DNA from: Porphyromonas sp. oral taxon 278 str. W7784
Lineage (GTDB): Bacteria > Bacteroidota > Bacteroidia > Bacteroidales > Porphyromonadaceae
Length of the DNA: 37,618 bases
Assembly: GCF_000467855.2 (NCBI RefSeq)
Contig: NZ_KI259258.1
Location: forward strand, 155,390-193,007
Direction: 5' to 3'
Shown here: piece after piece, positions 1 to 8,024 of the stretch
Layout: every line of letters starts with the position of its first letter
Numbering within the stretch: the first letter of the stretch is position 1
Made by a program: the position numbers and the translations under genes
Notes under the pieces: generated by a model
What the model was told of the DNA's origin: nothing
Database searches by the model: none
The model's input: only the letters and a program-made list of their open reading frames with translations

Positions 1-380
1 GTAGTCTCGAGGAAAGTTTCGATTCTCCTCTGATATCCTTTTTTTGTCGCGTAGGGAAGCTACTTGCGTCTGGGCAGAGATCCTCGCTCCAGAGAGAAGG
101 AATAGAGAGAAGAAGAGTAAGGCTGAGACTGCCCTTACAACAAACATTCCCTGTCGCCTTTTGGCCTCATCTGTAATCATGGGGCAAAAGTTCAATTTGT
201 TCATCATTAGGCTACTTGTCACTTCTAGTCAGTAGGTGTTTTAGCCATATAAAGATAGCGAAAAGCCCCCCGAGTCGTAGGGATGGGAAGTCTGGGGTGA
301 AGGGAGGGGCTTCGTGGCGATGAAAAAGGTGGGTGAAACTACCCGCTCCCAGAGCGACTTCTCGGAGGGTCAAAAAGGAC
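1..380. other. Intergenic region without a recognisable gene
   Basis: No convincing coding sequence is seen here. A short frame is open from the left edge to about position 176, but it has no start inside the window and resembles no family I know; it could be the tail of a gene entering from the left. A T7 run lies at 39-45. No clear TAnnTTTG promoter was found for the operon that begins at 648. The region leads directly into the palindrome array at 381-467. Confidence 0.5.
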
Positions 381-467
381 CCTACGGTAGGTCGCCGAAA
401 AAACCTACTGTGGGTCGTCAAGGCGACCTACCGTGGGTCGTCTCGACGACCTACAGTAGGTTTTTTT
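378..467. repeat. Palindrome array, family A (four CCTAC-N-GTRGG units plus T7)
   Basis: Four near-palindromic cores lie at 381-391, 404-414, 427-437 and 450-460, about 23 bases apart. Each is CCTAC, one central base, then GTAGG or GTGGG. The central bases are G, T, C and A respectively. The flanks are GAC/GTC-like. The second and fourth units, with flanks, are inverted copies of each other, and the fourth is followed by T7 (461-467), so a long terminator-like hairpin can form with unit three in its loop. The first unit is an inverted copy of the third. Another unit of the same family is cut by the right edge of the window (37603-37618), so the family is dispersed. The role (terminator, binding site, minisatellite-like element) is not known. 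Confidence 0.8.
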
Positions 468-647
468 CTGCCCCCTCAGAGAGCCCCCCGCCTTGCCCTA
501 AGAGAATAGGAGGGGTCTGCACCCTGTATCGGCTTGCAAATGTGGCAGAAAATAGCGAAAATTGTAGTCCCAAAAGACCCGTGTGAAGGTGGGGCGGAGA
601 CGGACGTCTTCTCCCCACCCTCGGCGTGCATCAATGAGAGCAACATT

Positions 648-2027
648 ATGATAGAAGAGAAGTACAAGGCCGTAGTCCTTGGCGCTGGCGAGAGTGGTGT
701 CGGCGCAGCCCTATTATACCAGAGCCGTGGTATATCCGTCTTCGTCTCCGACTACGGGCACATCGCCCCGAAGTACAAGGCTGAGCTCGAGGAGCAAGGT
801 ATCCCCTACGAAGAAGGCACACACAGCACCGAACTGATCCTCCGTGCCGAGGAGATCGTCAAGAGCCCAGGTATCCCCGAGAAGGCACCCATCATGCAGG
901 CCATCCGTGGGGCAGGTATCCCCGTGATCTCTGAGATCGAGCTGGCCGGTCGCTACCTCAAGGGTAAGGTGATCGGTATCACAGGTAGCAATGGTAAGAC
1001 GACGACGACCATGTGGCTACACCATATCCTCTCCGAGGCCGGGATGAAGCCCGGTCTGGCGGGGAACGTCGGCTTCAGCCTAGCCCGTCAAGTCATCCCT
1101 GAGGACCAGCCCGAATACTTCGTCGTCGAGCTAAGTAGCTTCCAGCTGGATGATATGTACCGCTTCCGTGTGCACATCGCTCTGCTGATGAATATCACGC
1201 CCGACCACCTTGATCGCTACCACTACAACTTCGAGGAGTATGCTCTCGCGAAGATGCGCATCCTGCAGAATCAGACCGCAGAGGATGCCTTCATCTACTG
1301 GGGTGAAGACGAGTTCATCTCCCGCTATGTCATGGCTCATCAGCCTATGCCCATGCAGACGCTCCCCTTCCTGACCTATCCTCAGGTGGGCTCGGCAGCG
1401 GACAAGTCGGATGACAATGTGATGCGCCTCCACTTCGACGATCATCAGTTCGAGTTCCCCATCGATCAGCTTGCCCTACAGGGACCGCACAACCTGCAGA
1501 ATGCTATGGCGGCCTCCATCGCAGCCCTGCGCCTAGGGGTCTCGACTGAGGTGCTTGCCAAGGCGCTCAAGGACTTCGTCAATGTCCCCCATCGTCTAGA
1601 GAAGGTCGGTGTCCTCGACGGCGTACGCTATATCAATGACTCTAAGGCTACCAACGTCAGCTCCACCTACTACGCTCTTCGCACGATGACCACGCCCTAC
1701 GTGCTCATCCTCGGGGGCGAAGACAAGGGGAATGACTACATGGATATCACCGACCTCATCACGTCTGGCGCTCGAGGTCTGGTCTTCCTCACCACCGATG
1801 TACTCAAGCTCTACAAGAGCTTCCACGGCAAGGTCCCTCAGATCGCCTCTGCTCTCTCGATGGAGGAGGCTATAGAGCATGCCCGCCAGATGGCTCAGCC
1901 GGGGGATACCGTCCTGCTGTCACCTGCCTGTGCGAGCTTCGACCTCTTCCAGAGCTATATCCACCGTGGTGATTGCTTCCGAGAAGTCGTGCAGTCGCTG
2001 ATCCAAGACGAGGAGAAGCATGTCTAG
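648..2027 (+). CDS. murD: UDP-N-acetylmuramoylalanine--D-glutamate ligase MurD
   Basis: This is the cytoplasmic ligase that adds D-glutamate to UDP-MurNAc-L-Ala, an ATP-dependent step of peptidoglycan precursor synthesis. The 459-residue length fits the family. An N-terminal Rossmann-like region carries LGAGESG (about 11-17). The Mur-ligase P-loop GSNGKTTT lies at 113-120. The central-domain motif MNITPDHLDRY and the ATP-site/C-terminal NDSKATN are also visible. I chose the ATG at 648 because the protein then begins right before the Rossmann fold; an upstream TTG at 534 would add an unrelated tail. The 3' end overlaps ftsW by 8 bases (ATGTCTAG), suggesting translational coupling. No murE or mraY lies within the 647 bases upstream. 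Confidence 0.97.
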   Translation: MIEEKYKAVVLGAGESGVGAALLYQSRGISVFVSDYGHIAPKYKAELEEQGIPYEEGTHSTELILRAEEIVKSPGIPEKAPIMQAIRGAGIPVISEIELAGRYLKGKVIGITGSNGKTTTTMWLHHILSEAGMKPGLAGNVGFSLARQVIPEDQPEYFVVELSSFQLDDMYRFRVHIALLMNITPDHLDRYHYNFEEYALAKMRILQNQTAEDAFIYWGEDEFISRYVMAHQPMPMQTLPFLTYPQVGSAADKSDDNVMRLHFDDHQFEFPIDQLALQGPHNLQNAMAASIAALRLGVSTEVLAKALKDFVNVPHRLEKVGVLDGVRYINDSKATNVSSTYYALRTMTTPYVLILGGEDKGNDYMDITDLITSGARGLVFLTTDVLKLYKSFHGKVPQIASALSMEEAIEHARQMAQPGDTVLLSPACASFDLFQSYIHRGDCFREVVQSLIQDEEKHV

Positions 2028-3294
2028 CGCCGTGCTCGACGCCCCCAAGAGTCGCTCTTGGTATCAGCGGATCTTCGCAGGGAATGGACTCCTGTGGTTC
2101 CTCTACTTTGTCCTGATCCTCGCCTCGCTGATCACCGTCTCGAGTGCGATCAGTTCGGAGTACTACAAGAGTATCTCCCGAGGGGGACTCAACCCCATCC
2201 TCAAGCATTCGCTGATGCTGGTCATCGGCGTAGCCTCAGCCATCGTCATGAGCATGCTCTCGGGCAAGGCTTACCGCTACGTCCTGCCTCGGGTGAGCAC
2301 GCTCGTGATGCTGATCCTCTTCTTCGCACAGGTCTTCCTCGGGCATAGTGCCAATGGAGCAGAGCGCTGGATCAACCTGGGGTTCATCACCATCCAGCCG
2401 GCCGAATTCCTCCGTGTCTACATGGTCATCTGGGGAGCTTTCGTAGCGGGTAAGGATCAGGAAGAAGACCCCCGCAAGGTGAAGACCTATGCCTTCTATT
2501 GGCTACGCATCCTGTTCTTCTCCATTTTCGTGATGCTGGGCAACCTGTCGACCTTCCTGATCTTCATCGCCTTCCTCTACCTCTATTCGTGGGTGCTGAA
2601 GGCGCCGAAGCGCTTCATGTATTGGGTGTCGGGGCTAGGTGCTATCATGGCAGCGCTCTTCGCCCTCTATATCCTCTTCGCTCCAGAGAGCCTACTCGTC
2701 GGGCGTACCCTCACTTGGCACAATCGTATCCATGGCGCCCTCACGGAGCAGACCGATCGCTTCGCTATCACCGACGCCAACCGTCAGGAGCAGATGGGGC
2801 GCATGGCTATTGCTAATTCGCAGCTCATAGGGCGAGGTCCAGGGAAGAGTAAGATGCGTGACTCCCTTTCGCTCGCCTACTCCGACTACCTCTATGCCAT
2901 CATCATCGAGGAGTATGGGATCCTGGGGCTTCTCTTCATCCCCAGCCTCTACTTCTGCTGGATGTTCTTCGCTTATCGGGAGGCCCGTAAGCAGACCAAC
3001 GTCTACCGAAGCAACCTCATCAAGGGCTTCGGTATCCTCTATCCGCTACAGGCTTTGGTCAATATGATCGTAGCCTCAGGGGTCATCACGACGGGGCAGA
3101 CCCTTCCTCTGATCAGCTATGGGGGCTCCTCGATCATCGCTACCAGCATGGCCTTCGGGATCATGATCGGAGCATCGCGTGTCGATAAGCCTAAGCGTGT
3201 CGAAGCTCCCATCGAAGAGGCCGTAGTAGAGGACCTCCCTCTAGAGGACGATGCCGTAGAGCCCAACGAAGACGAACAACTAGATACACTATGA
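2020..3294 (+). CDS. ftsW: Lipid II polymerase / cell division protein FtsW (SEDS family)
   Basis: FtsW is a SEDS-family inner-membrane glycosyltransferase that polymerises lipid II at the division septum with its partner class B PBP. The 424-residue protein has about nine to ten hydrophobic segments. It carries SEDS signatures: NGAERWINLGFITIQPAEF (about residues 111-129), GRGPGKSKMRDSLSLAYSDY with its periplasmic acidic segment, and SYGGSS near residue 366. The C-terminal tail of about 35 residues is cytoplasmic and strongly acidic. It sits between murD (8-base overlap) and murG (ATGA overlap), the same order as in many dcw clusters, which supports FtsW over RodA. Confidence 0.96.
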   Translation: MSSAVLDAPKSRSWYQRIFAGNGLLWFLYFVLILASLITVSSAISSEYYKSISRGGLNPILKHSLMLVIGVASAIVMSMLSGKAYRYVLPRVSTLVMLILFFAQVFLGHSANGAERWINLGFITIQPAEFLRVYMVIWGAFVAGKDQEEDPRKVKTYAFYWLRILFFSIFVMLGNLSTFLIFIAFLYLYSWVLKAPKRFMYWVSGLGAIMAALFALYILFAPESLLVGRTLTWHNRIHGALTEQTDRFAITDANRQEQMGRMAIANSQLIGRGPGKSKMRDSLSLAYSDYLYAIIIEEYGILGLLFIPSLYFCWMFFAYREARKQTNVYRSNLIKGFGILYPLQALVNMIVASGVITTGQTLPLISYGGSSIIATSMAFGIMIGASRVDKPKRVEAPIEEAVVEDLPLEDDAVEPNEDEQLDTL

Positions 3295-4400
3295 TACAGC
3301 GAGCCATCATTAGCGGTGGAGGAACGGGCGGTCATATCTTCCCCGCCGTCTCCATCGCCGAAGCTCTCCGCCGTCGCTACCCTGAGATAGATATCCTCTT
3401 CATCGGGGCAGAGGGACGTATGGAGATGCAGCGTGTGCCCCAAGCGGGCTTCCCCATCCGAGGACTCAAGATCCGAGGTCTTGACCGAAAGCGTCTGTGG
3501 CGCAATGTGGGGGTCGTACGTGACTTCCTGCGTGCACTCATCACCGCTCGTGATATCATCCGAGAGTTCAAGCCCCAGATCGTCATCGGTGTCGGAGGCT
3601 ATGCCAGTGCTCCGACGCTCAAGGCTGCTCAGAGCCTGGGTATCCCCACGCTCATCCAGGAGCAGAACTCCTACGCCGGGGTGACGAATAAGTTCCTCGC
3701 ACGGCGGGCCGACAAGATCTGTGTCGCTTATCCCGACATGGAGCGCTTCTTCCCCAAGGACAAGATCGTCCTGACGGGCAATCCCATTCGTCCTGCTATT
3801 GAGCACCTCAAGGCAGGGCGACAGGAAGCCTTGGAGCACTTCGGTCTCCCTCTGGATACAGAGCGGGTGGTGGTCGTCGTGGGCGGTAGCCTAGGTGCTC
3901 GTAGTATCAATGAGAGCATTGGATCTCGCCTCAAGGAATGGGCGGACTCGGGTGTCGCCCTCATCTGGCAGACCGGGGTAGGCTTCGAGGAGAAGGCGAA
4001 GGAGCTTCTAGCAGGCTACCACTTCCCTGTCTATTCGTCTGCCTTCATCCAGCGTATGGATCTAGCCTATACCATCGCCGACGTCGTGGTCTCTCGTGCC
4101 GGAGCAAGTGCCATCTCTGAGCTCTGTCTCCTAGGTAAGCCGACGATCCTCGTACCCTCCCCTAATGTGGCTGAAGACCATCAGACGAAGAATGCCTTGG
4201 CTCTCTCGACACGCTCAGCGGCGATCCTCATTCCCGACAAGGAGGCAAGAGAGGAACTGACGCCTCGGGCTATTGCGCTGGTCAAGGACGCTACGCAGTG
4301 TGCTTCGCTCTCCGAGGAGATACGTAAGCTTGCCCTCACCTCCGCTGCCGACAAGATCGTCGATGAGGTAGAGGTCCTGCTCTCCTCTAAGAAGGAGTAG
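3291..4400 (+). CDS. murG: UDP-GlcNAc:lipid I N-acetylglucosaminyltransferase MurG
   Basis: MurG transfers GlcNAc from UDP-GlcNAc to lipid I to form lipid II on the inner face of the cytoplasmic membrane (GT28, GT-B fold). The 369-residue protein has the N-terminal glycine-rich loop GGGTGGHIFPA (about 9-19), a second G loop GVGGYAS (about 100-106), and the C-terminal donor-binding region with GGSLGA, RAGAS and the SPNVAEDHQ segment. Its ATG overlaps the ftsW stop codon (ATGA). It is the last gene of the operon: a strong hairpin follows, whereas in many Bacteroidetes murC and ftsQAZ come next. Confidence 0.97.
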   Translation: MIQRAIISGGGTGGHIFPAVSIAEALRRRYPEIDILFIGAEGRMEMQRVPQAGFPIRGLKIRGLDRKRLWRNVGVVRDFLRALITARDIIREFKPQIVIGVGGYASAPTLKAAQSLGIPTLIQEQNSYAGVTNKFLARRADKICVAYPDMERFFPKDKIVLTGNPIRPAIEHLKAGRQEALEHFGLPLDTERVVVVVGGSLGARSINESIGSRLKEWADSGVALIWQTGVGFEEKAKELLAGYHFPVYSSAFIQRMDLAYTIADVVVSRAGASAISELCLLGKPTILVPSPNVAEDHQTKNALALSTRSAAILIPDKEAREELTPRAIALVKDATQCASLSEEIRKLALTSAADKIVDEVEVLLSSKKE

Positions 4401-4416
4401 CCGTAGCTACCTACAC

Positions 4417-4478
4417 AAAAAGAGCCTCCCTACTTGCCGTCCTCGATCGAGGCGGACAAGTAGGGAGGCTCTATTATT
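4417..4478. terminator. Bidirectional terminator between murG and purN
   Basis: A perfect 16-bp stem pairs 4421-4436 with 4457-4472. The loop itself contains the perfect palindrome CCTCGATCGAGG (4441-4452). An A5 run precedes the stem and a T-rich stretch follows, so it can end the murG transcript from the left and the purN transcript from the right. Confidence 0.9.
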
Positions 4479-4513
4479 ATGGTAGGCTTCAGCTCGCCCC
4501 TAAGGGCGTAGGC

Positions 4514-5083
4514 TTAGAGGAAGCGCAGGTATTGGGCGATCGTCGGAGCGAAGAACCGGTGCTCCAGCTCGTGGACACGGTTGGCTAGCGTCTCCAGCGT
4601 GTCCCCTTCGTGCACAGGGCAGGTAGCCTGCAGGAGATGATGCCCGTGGTCGTAGTCTTCGTCTACGAGGTGGATGGTGATCCCGCTGTGGCTCCTGCCA
4701 GCCTCCAGCACAGCTCGGTGGACGTGTGCCCCGTACATCCCCTTGCCTCCGAACTCTGGGAGTAGGGCCGGATGGATGTTGATGATGCGCTGCGGATACT
4801 CCTCTATATATATAGGAGTGATCAGACAGAGGTAGCCGGCCAGGACGATGAGGTCGATCGCCTTCTCACGCATCAGAGCTAGAGGAGCTGTCCCTTCACG
4901 AAGCTCCTTGTTGGTGAAGTAGTGGCACGGGATGCCTAGGCGCTCCGCCCGCTCGACGACTCCAGCTTCTCGCTTATTGGTGAGGATGAGAGCCACCTCA
5001 GCCTCCCTAGTAGAGCGGAAATAGTGCACGATGGCTTCGGCGTTGGATCCGTTGCCAGAAGCGAGTATTGCTATTTGTTTCAT
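4514..5083 (-). CDS. purN: Phosphoribosylglycinamide formyltransferase PurN
   Basis: PurN transfers a formyl group from 10-formyl-tetrahydrofolate to GAR, the third step of de novo purine synthesis, in the cytoplasm. The protein has 189 residues, the usual length. It begins with the phosphate-binding loop ASGNGSNAEAI (about 8-18). The catalytic triad of the family is recognisable as N102 and H104 (NIHPALLPEFGGKGMYG) and D145 (DYDHGHH). It lies convergent to murG and divergent from acpP. A TACCTTTG element at 5195-5202 on the minus strand is its likely promoter. There is no clear Shine-Dalgarno sequence, as is common in Bacteroidetes. Confidence 0.96.
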   Translation of the reverse strand: MKQIAILASGNGSNAEAIVHYFRSTREAEVALILTNKREAGVVERAERLGIPCHYFTNKELREGTAPLALMREKAIDLIVLAGYLCLITPIYIEEYPQRIINIHPALLPEFGGKGMYGAHVHRAVLEAGRSHSGITIHLVDEDYDHGHHLLQATCPVHEGDTLETLANRVHELEHRFFAPTIAQYLRFL

Positions 5084-5092
5084 AAATAGTTG

Positions 5093-5100
5093 TATCTTTG
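5093..5100 (+). promoter_or_regulatory. Predicted acpP-fabF promoter (-7 TATCTTTG)
   Basis: TATCTTTG matches the Bacteroidetes -7 consensus TAnnTTTG. TTG/TTTG triplets lie upstream at 5068-5077, though spacing to either is not the ideal 19-20. The predicted transcript starts near 5107 and gives a leader of about 145 bases before acpP. The element lies only 10 bases outside the purN start codon. Confidence 0.6.
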
Positions 5101-5194
5101 TGCACAGATGAAGCCTATCTGTGCAGTGTCTGCTCAGTGCCTAGGACTAAGAGGTGAGGCTTCGGATGCATCAGCCCTGAGTACTCTATAGGTA

Positions 5195-5202
5195 CAAAGG
5201 TA
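5195..5202 (-). promoter_or_regulatory. Predicted purN promoter (-7 TACCTTTG, minus strand)
   Basis: On the minus strand this reads TACCTTTG, matching TAnnTTTG. Transcription would start near 5188 and run left into purN with a leader of about 105 bases. It lies downstream of the plus-strand acpP promoter, so the two 5' leaders are antisense to each other over about 5107-5188. Confidence 0.55.
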
Positions 5203-5252
5203 ACCGAATGCAAGTAAAGTAAGAATATTATAACCAAGTAAGAAACAGAATC

Positions 5253-5489
5253 ATGTCACAGATCAACGACAAGGTAGTAGAAATCATCGTCGAAAAGCTT
5301 AACTGCGAAGCTAGCGAAGTAACTCCAGAAGCAAACTTCTCCAGCGACCTCGGTGCTGACTCCCTCGACACCGTAGAGCTCATCATGGAGTTCGAAAAGG
5401 CTTTCGACATCCAGATCCCCGACCAGGACGCTCAGGGTATCAAGACTGTCGGTGACGCTATCAGCTACATCGAAAGCAAGAAGGCTTAA
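5253..5489 (+). CDS. acpP: Acyl carrier protein
   Basis: This small acidic cytoplasmic protein carries the growing acyl chain on 4'-phosphopantetheine during type II fatty acid synthesis. It has 78 residues, the normal ACP length. The prosthetic-group attachment motif [15 protein letters not shown] places the modified serine at Ser37, at the start of helix II. It is followed 33 bases later by fabF, the standard acpP-fabF pairing. Its codon use is strongly biased (C-ending), typical of a highly expressed gene. Confidence 0.98.
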   Translation: MSQINDKVVEIIVEKLNCEASEVTPEANFSSDLGADSLDTVELIMEFEKAFDIQIPDQDAQGIKTVGDAISYIESKKA

Positions 5490-5522
5490 TCAGCCCTTTC
5501 TTCAGATATAAGGAATTCGCAG

Positions 5523-6779
5523 ATGGAACTCAAAAGAGTCGTCATCACGGGAATAGGCGCTATCTCACCTCTCGGAGCTACGGCTCGCGAGACGTGGGAG
5601 GCTGTCATAGCAGGTAAGAGTGGGGCAGGACCCATTACACTCTTCGATGCCTCGAAGTTCAAGACTACGTTTGCTTGTGAGGTCAAGGATTTTGACGTCG
5701 CTAAGTATATCGATAAGAAAGAGGCTCGCCGCTTAGATCGCTATGCTCAATTTGCTATGGTGGCAGCTGAAGAGAGTATCGCCGATTCCAAGCTTGACGT
5801 AGAGAAGACAGATAGAAACCGTGTCGGGGTCATCATCGCCTCCGGTATCGGTGGGCTAGGTACCTTCGAAGAGGAGGTGCGTGGCTACAACGCAGAGTCT
5901 GGTCCTCGCTTCAACCCCTTCTTCATCCCCAAGATGATCTCTGATATCTCAGCAGGTCATGTGTCGATGAAGTATGGCTTCCATGGGCCTAACTATTCGA
6001 CGGCTTCGGCTTGTGCTTCGTCCACGAACGCACTGATCGATGCCTGTCACCTCATCCGCCTGGGTAAGGCAGATGTGATCATCACTGGTGGGGCTGAAGC
6101 CTCTATCTGTGCTGCTGGTGTCGGTGGGTTCAACGCAATGAATGCACTCTCCACACGCAACGATGATCCTCAGGGGGCTTCTCGTCCCTTCAGCGCTTCA
6201 CGTGACGGCTTCGTCATGGGTGAAGGTGCTGCTTGCCTTGTGGTCGAGGAGCTCGAGCACGCTCTGGCTCGTGGTGCACACATCTATGCAGAGCTCGTCG
6301 GTACGGGCCTCTCTGCAGATGCTTACCACCTGACAGCTACCCACCCCGAAGGGCTGGGAGCTAAGCTCGTCATGCAGAATGCTCTTGAGGATGCTGGACT
6401 CGCTCCCGAAGACATTGACTACATCAATGTACACGGGACGTCTACGCCTGTCGGGGATATCTCCGAGTCTAAGGCGATCAAGGAAGTCTTCGGTGATGCA
6501 GCGTATAAGCTGAACATCAGCTCTACCAAGTCCATGACGGGTCACCTCCTCGGGGCTGCTGGAGCTATCGAAGCTGTCTTCGCTCTGAAGTCAGTAGAAG
6601 AGGATATCATACCTCCTACGATCAACCACGCTGCAGATGACGAAGATCCTGAGATCGACTATGCGCTGAACTTCACCTTCAACAAGGCTCAGCACCGTAC
6701 CGTCCGTGCTGCTCTCTCGAATACCTTCGGTTTCGGTGGGCACAACGCGAGCGTGATCTTCAAGAAGTACGTCAAGTAA
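5523..6779 (+). CDS. fabF: 3-oxoacyl-[acyl-carrier-protein] synthase II (FabF)
   Basis: FabF condenses malonyl-ACP with acyl-ACP in fatty acid elongation (decarboxylating Claisen condensation, thiolase fold). The protein has 418 residues, as expected. The catalytic triad is visible: Cys164 in TASACASSTNA, His304 in NVHGTSTPVGD and His341 in TKSMTGHLLGAAG. The C-terminal NTFGFGGHNAS glycine-rich motif is present. Its substrate carrier ACP is encoded 33 bases upstream, and rnc follows 44 bases downstream, probably in the same transcript. Confidence 0.98.
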   Translation: MELKRVVITGIGAISPLGATARETWEAVIAGKSGAGPITLFDASKFKTTFACEVKDFDVAKYIDKKEARRLDRYAQFAMVAAEESIADSKLDVEKTDRNRVGVIIASGIGGLGTFEEEVRGYNAESGPRFNPFFIPKMISDISAGHVSMKYGFHGPNYSTASACASSTNALIDACHLIRLGKADVIITGGAEASICAAGVGGFNAMNALSTRNDDPQGASRPFSASRDGFVMGEGAACLVVEELEHALARGAHIYAELVGTGLSADAYHLTATHPEGLGAKLVMQNALEDAGLAPEDIDYINVHGTSTPVGDISESKAIKEVFGDAAYKLNISSTKSMTGHLLGAAGAIEAVFALKSVEEDIIPPTINHAADDEDPEIDYALNFTFNKAQHRTVRAALSNTFGFGGHNASVIFKKYVK

Positions 6780-6823
6780 CTCGCTCCACAAAAGCGTATC
6801 GTCAAAGATCTGGACTTAGCTCT

Positions 6824-7594
6824 ATGATTATACGTATTGTGCGAGATGGACTCATGAGGCTCTTTGGGCGACGCCCCAAGGAGCCTCTCTTCCTACTCGT
6901 CGAGCTCCTTGGCTTCGAGCCTAGAGATCCCGAGCTCTACGACTTGGCATTCCGGCATAGCTCCATGAGTAAGCTCGACGCAGAGGGCTTCAAGGTCAAT
7001 AATGAGCGCCTAGAGTTCCTCGGTGACTCGGTCCTTGCCACTGCGATGAGTCACTACCTCTATCGTCAGCACCCCCATTGGGATGAGGGCGAGATGAGCA
7101 AGCGTCGTGGTGCGATCGTCAAGCGGGCGGTGAACAACGCCGTGGCTCAGCAGATGGGGCTTGATCGGCTCCTCCAGATCCGGCGAGAGGCTCGTCAGGG
7201 TAGTGCGGACATCTATGGTAATGCCCTTGAGGCGCTCATCGGGGCTATCTTCCTTGACCATGGCTATGCACGAGCTGAGTCCTTTGTCTTGACGAAGGTC
7301 CTCCCCCTCTTCCTTAAGCTGGAGGGAAGCCTTCGAGAGCAAACGACGAACTATAAGTCACTCCTGCTGGAGTGGACACAGAAGCATCACCTCGTCCTAG
7401 ACTTCAGGATGCTTCAGGAACCCAAGCGTGCTGGTGCCCTCTTCGTGTGTGCCGTCTACGTAGATGATCGCAAGGTGGGGGTGGGAAGTGGTCCAAATAA
7501 GAAGGTTGCCCACCAAGATGCCGCCCATCGAGCTCTGCTAGCCTTGTGCCAAGCGGATGATTCGGTTGCGACAGAGCTGGGACTCGACTCCTAG
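6824..7594 (+). CDS. rnc: Ribonuclease III
   Basis: RNase III cleaves double-stranded RNA, for example in rRNA precursor processing. The 256-residue protein has a catalytic domain (about 25-165) with the signature NERLEFLGDSVL at 60-71 (Glu64, Asp68) and ALEALIGAIFLD at 134-145, where Glu136 corresponds to the essential second metal-binding glutamate. The position equivalent to E. coli Asp114 is Asn133. The C-terminal dsRNA-binding domain (about 170-245) ends with the GSGPNKKVAHQDAAHRAL helix. An N-terminal basic extension of about 20 residues precedes the fold. The acpP-fabF-rnc order suggests co-transcription. Confidence 0.95.
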   Translation: MIIRIVRDGLMRLFGRRPKEPLFLLVELLGFEPRDPELYDLAFRHSSMSKLDAEGFKVNNERLEFLGDSVLATAMSHYLYRQHPHWDEGEMSKRRGAIVKRAVNNAVAQQMGLDRLLQIRREARQGSADIYGNALEALIGAIFLDHGYARAESFVLTKVLPLFLKLEGSLREQTTNYKSLLLEWTQKHHLVLDFRMLQEPKRAGALFVCAVYVDDRKVGVGSGPNKKVAHQDAAHRALLALCQADDSVATELGLDS

Positions 7595-7602
7595 GTGCGG
7601 GT

Positions 7603-7650
7603 CGACTTCGCCACAATGTGTAGATGCTCATTTAGACTAGGGCGAAGTCG
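7603..7650. other. Hairpin downstream of rnc
   Basis: A perfect 10-bp inverted repeat (CGACTTCGCC at 7603-7612, GGCGAAGTCG at 7641-7650) encloses a 28-base loop directly after the rnc stop. It has no T-run on either side, so it may be a weak terminator, a 3'-end stabiliser, or an RNase III-sensitive structure. The role is not decidable from sequence. Confidence 0.5.
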
Positions 7651-7761
7651 GGCATGTGGACCGTACGGGATATGTATCTGATGTCCTCCCTTTAGGGTGT
7701 AGATATGGGGTGATTCTTGTAAATGAGGGCCTGGGGAAAGGACTCTGGCGAGTTGTGAGTA

Positions 7762-7792
7762 TTTGTAATTACATTAAAAAGCTATATCTTTG
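7762..7792 (+). promoter_or_regulatory. Promoter of the OmpA-like gene (TTTG-N19-TATCTTTG)
   Basis: TTTG at 7762-7765 and TATCTTTG at 7785-7792 are separated by exactly 19 bases, a perfect Bacteroidetes housekeeping promoter. Transcription would start near 7799, leaving an untranslated leader of about 225 bases before the start codon at 8025. Short open frames inside this leader look like chance. Confidence 0.85.
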
Positions 7793-8024
7793 TCCCGTGT
7801 GTAAGTGTCCCTTTATGGTGCTTGCTCGGGCTCCACAGATATGTGGCGTAGCCTTGAAGCTTTGGTTGATGGGCTACCTCTTCCCCGAATCCTCCCACCT
7901 CCATCACGATGGCTTTGGGTGGTAAAAGGAGGGTCGGACTTCAGCTTTTCGAGAGGGTATTCCCTTCGTAGGGCTTGGTGTTTAATCCGATTACAGAACA
8001 GAAAACGTAATATATTATTTGAAC

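Noticed and set aside
361-467. CRISPR array
   Set aside because: The repeats are palindromic, only about 20 bases, differ in the core, and have no spacer of constant length; no cas genes are seen.
534-647. Upstream in-frame TTG extension of murD
   Set aside because: It would add a 38-residue tail unlike any MurD; the ATG at 648 gives the family start.
2058-2348. Alternative-frame readings inside ftsW, rnf, polA and murG
   Set aside because: These are shadow frames of strongly supported genes.
7656-8024. Small open frames before the OmpA-like gene
   Set aside because: They overlap a good promoter and leader, lack domains and disagree with codon use of the region.
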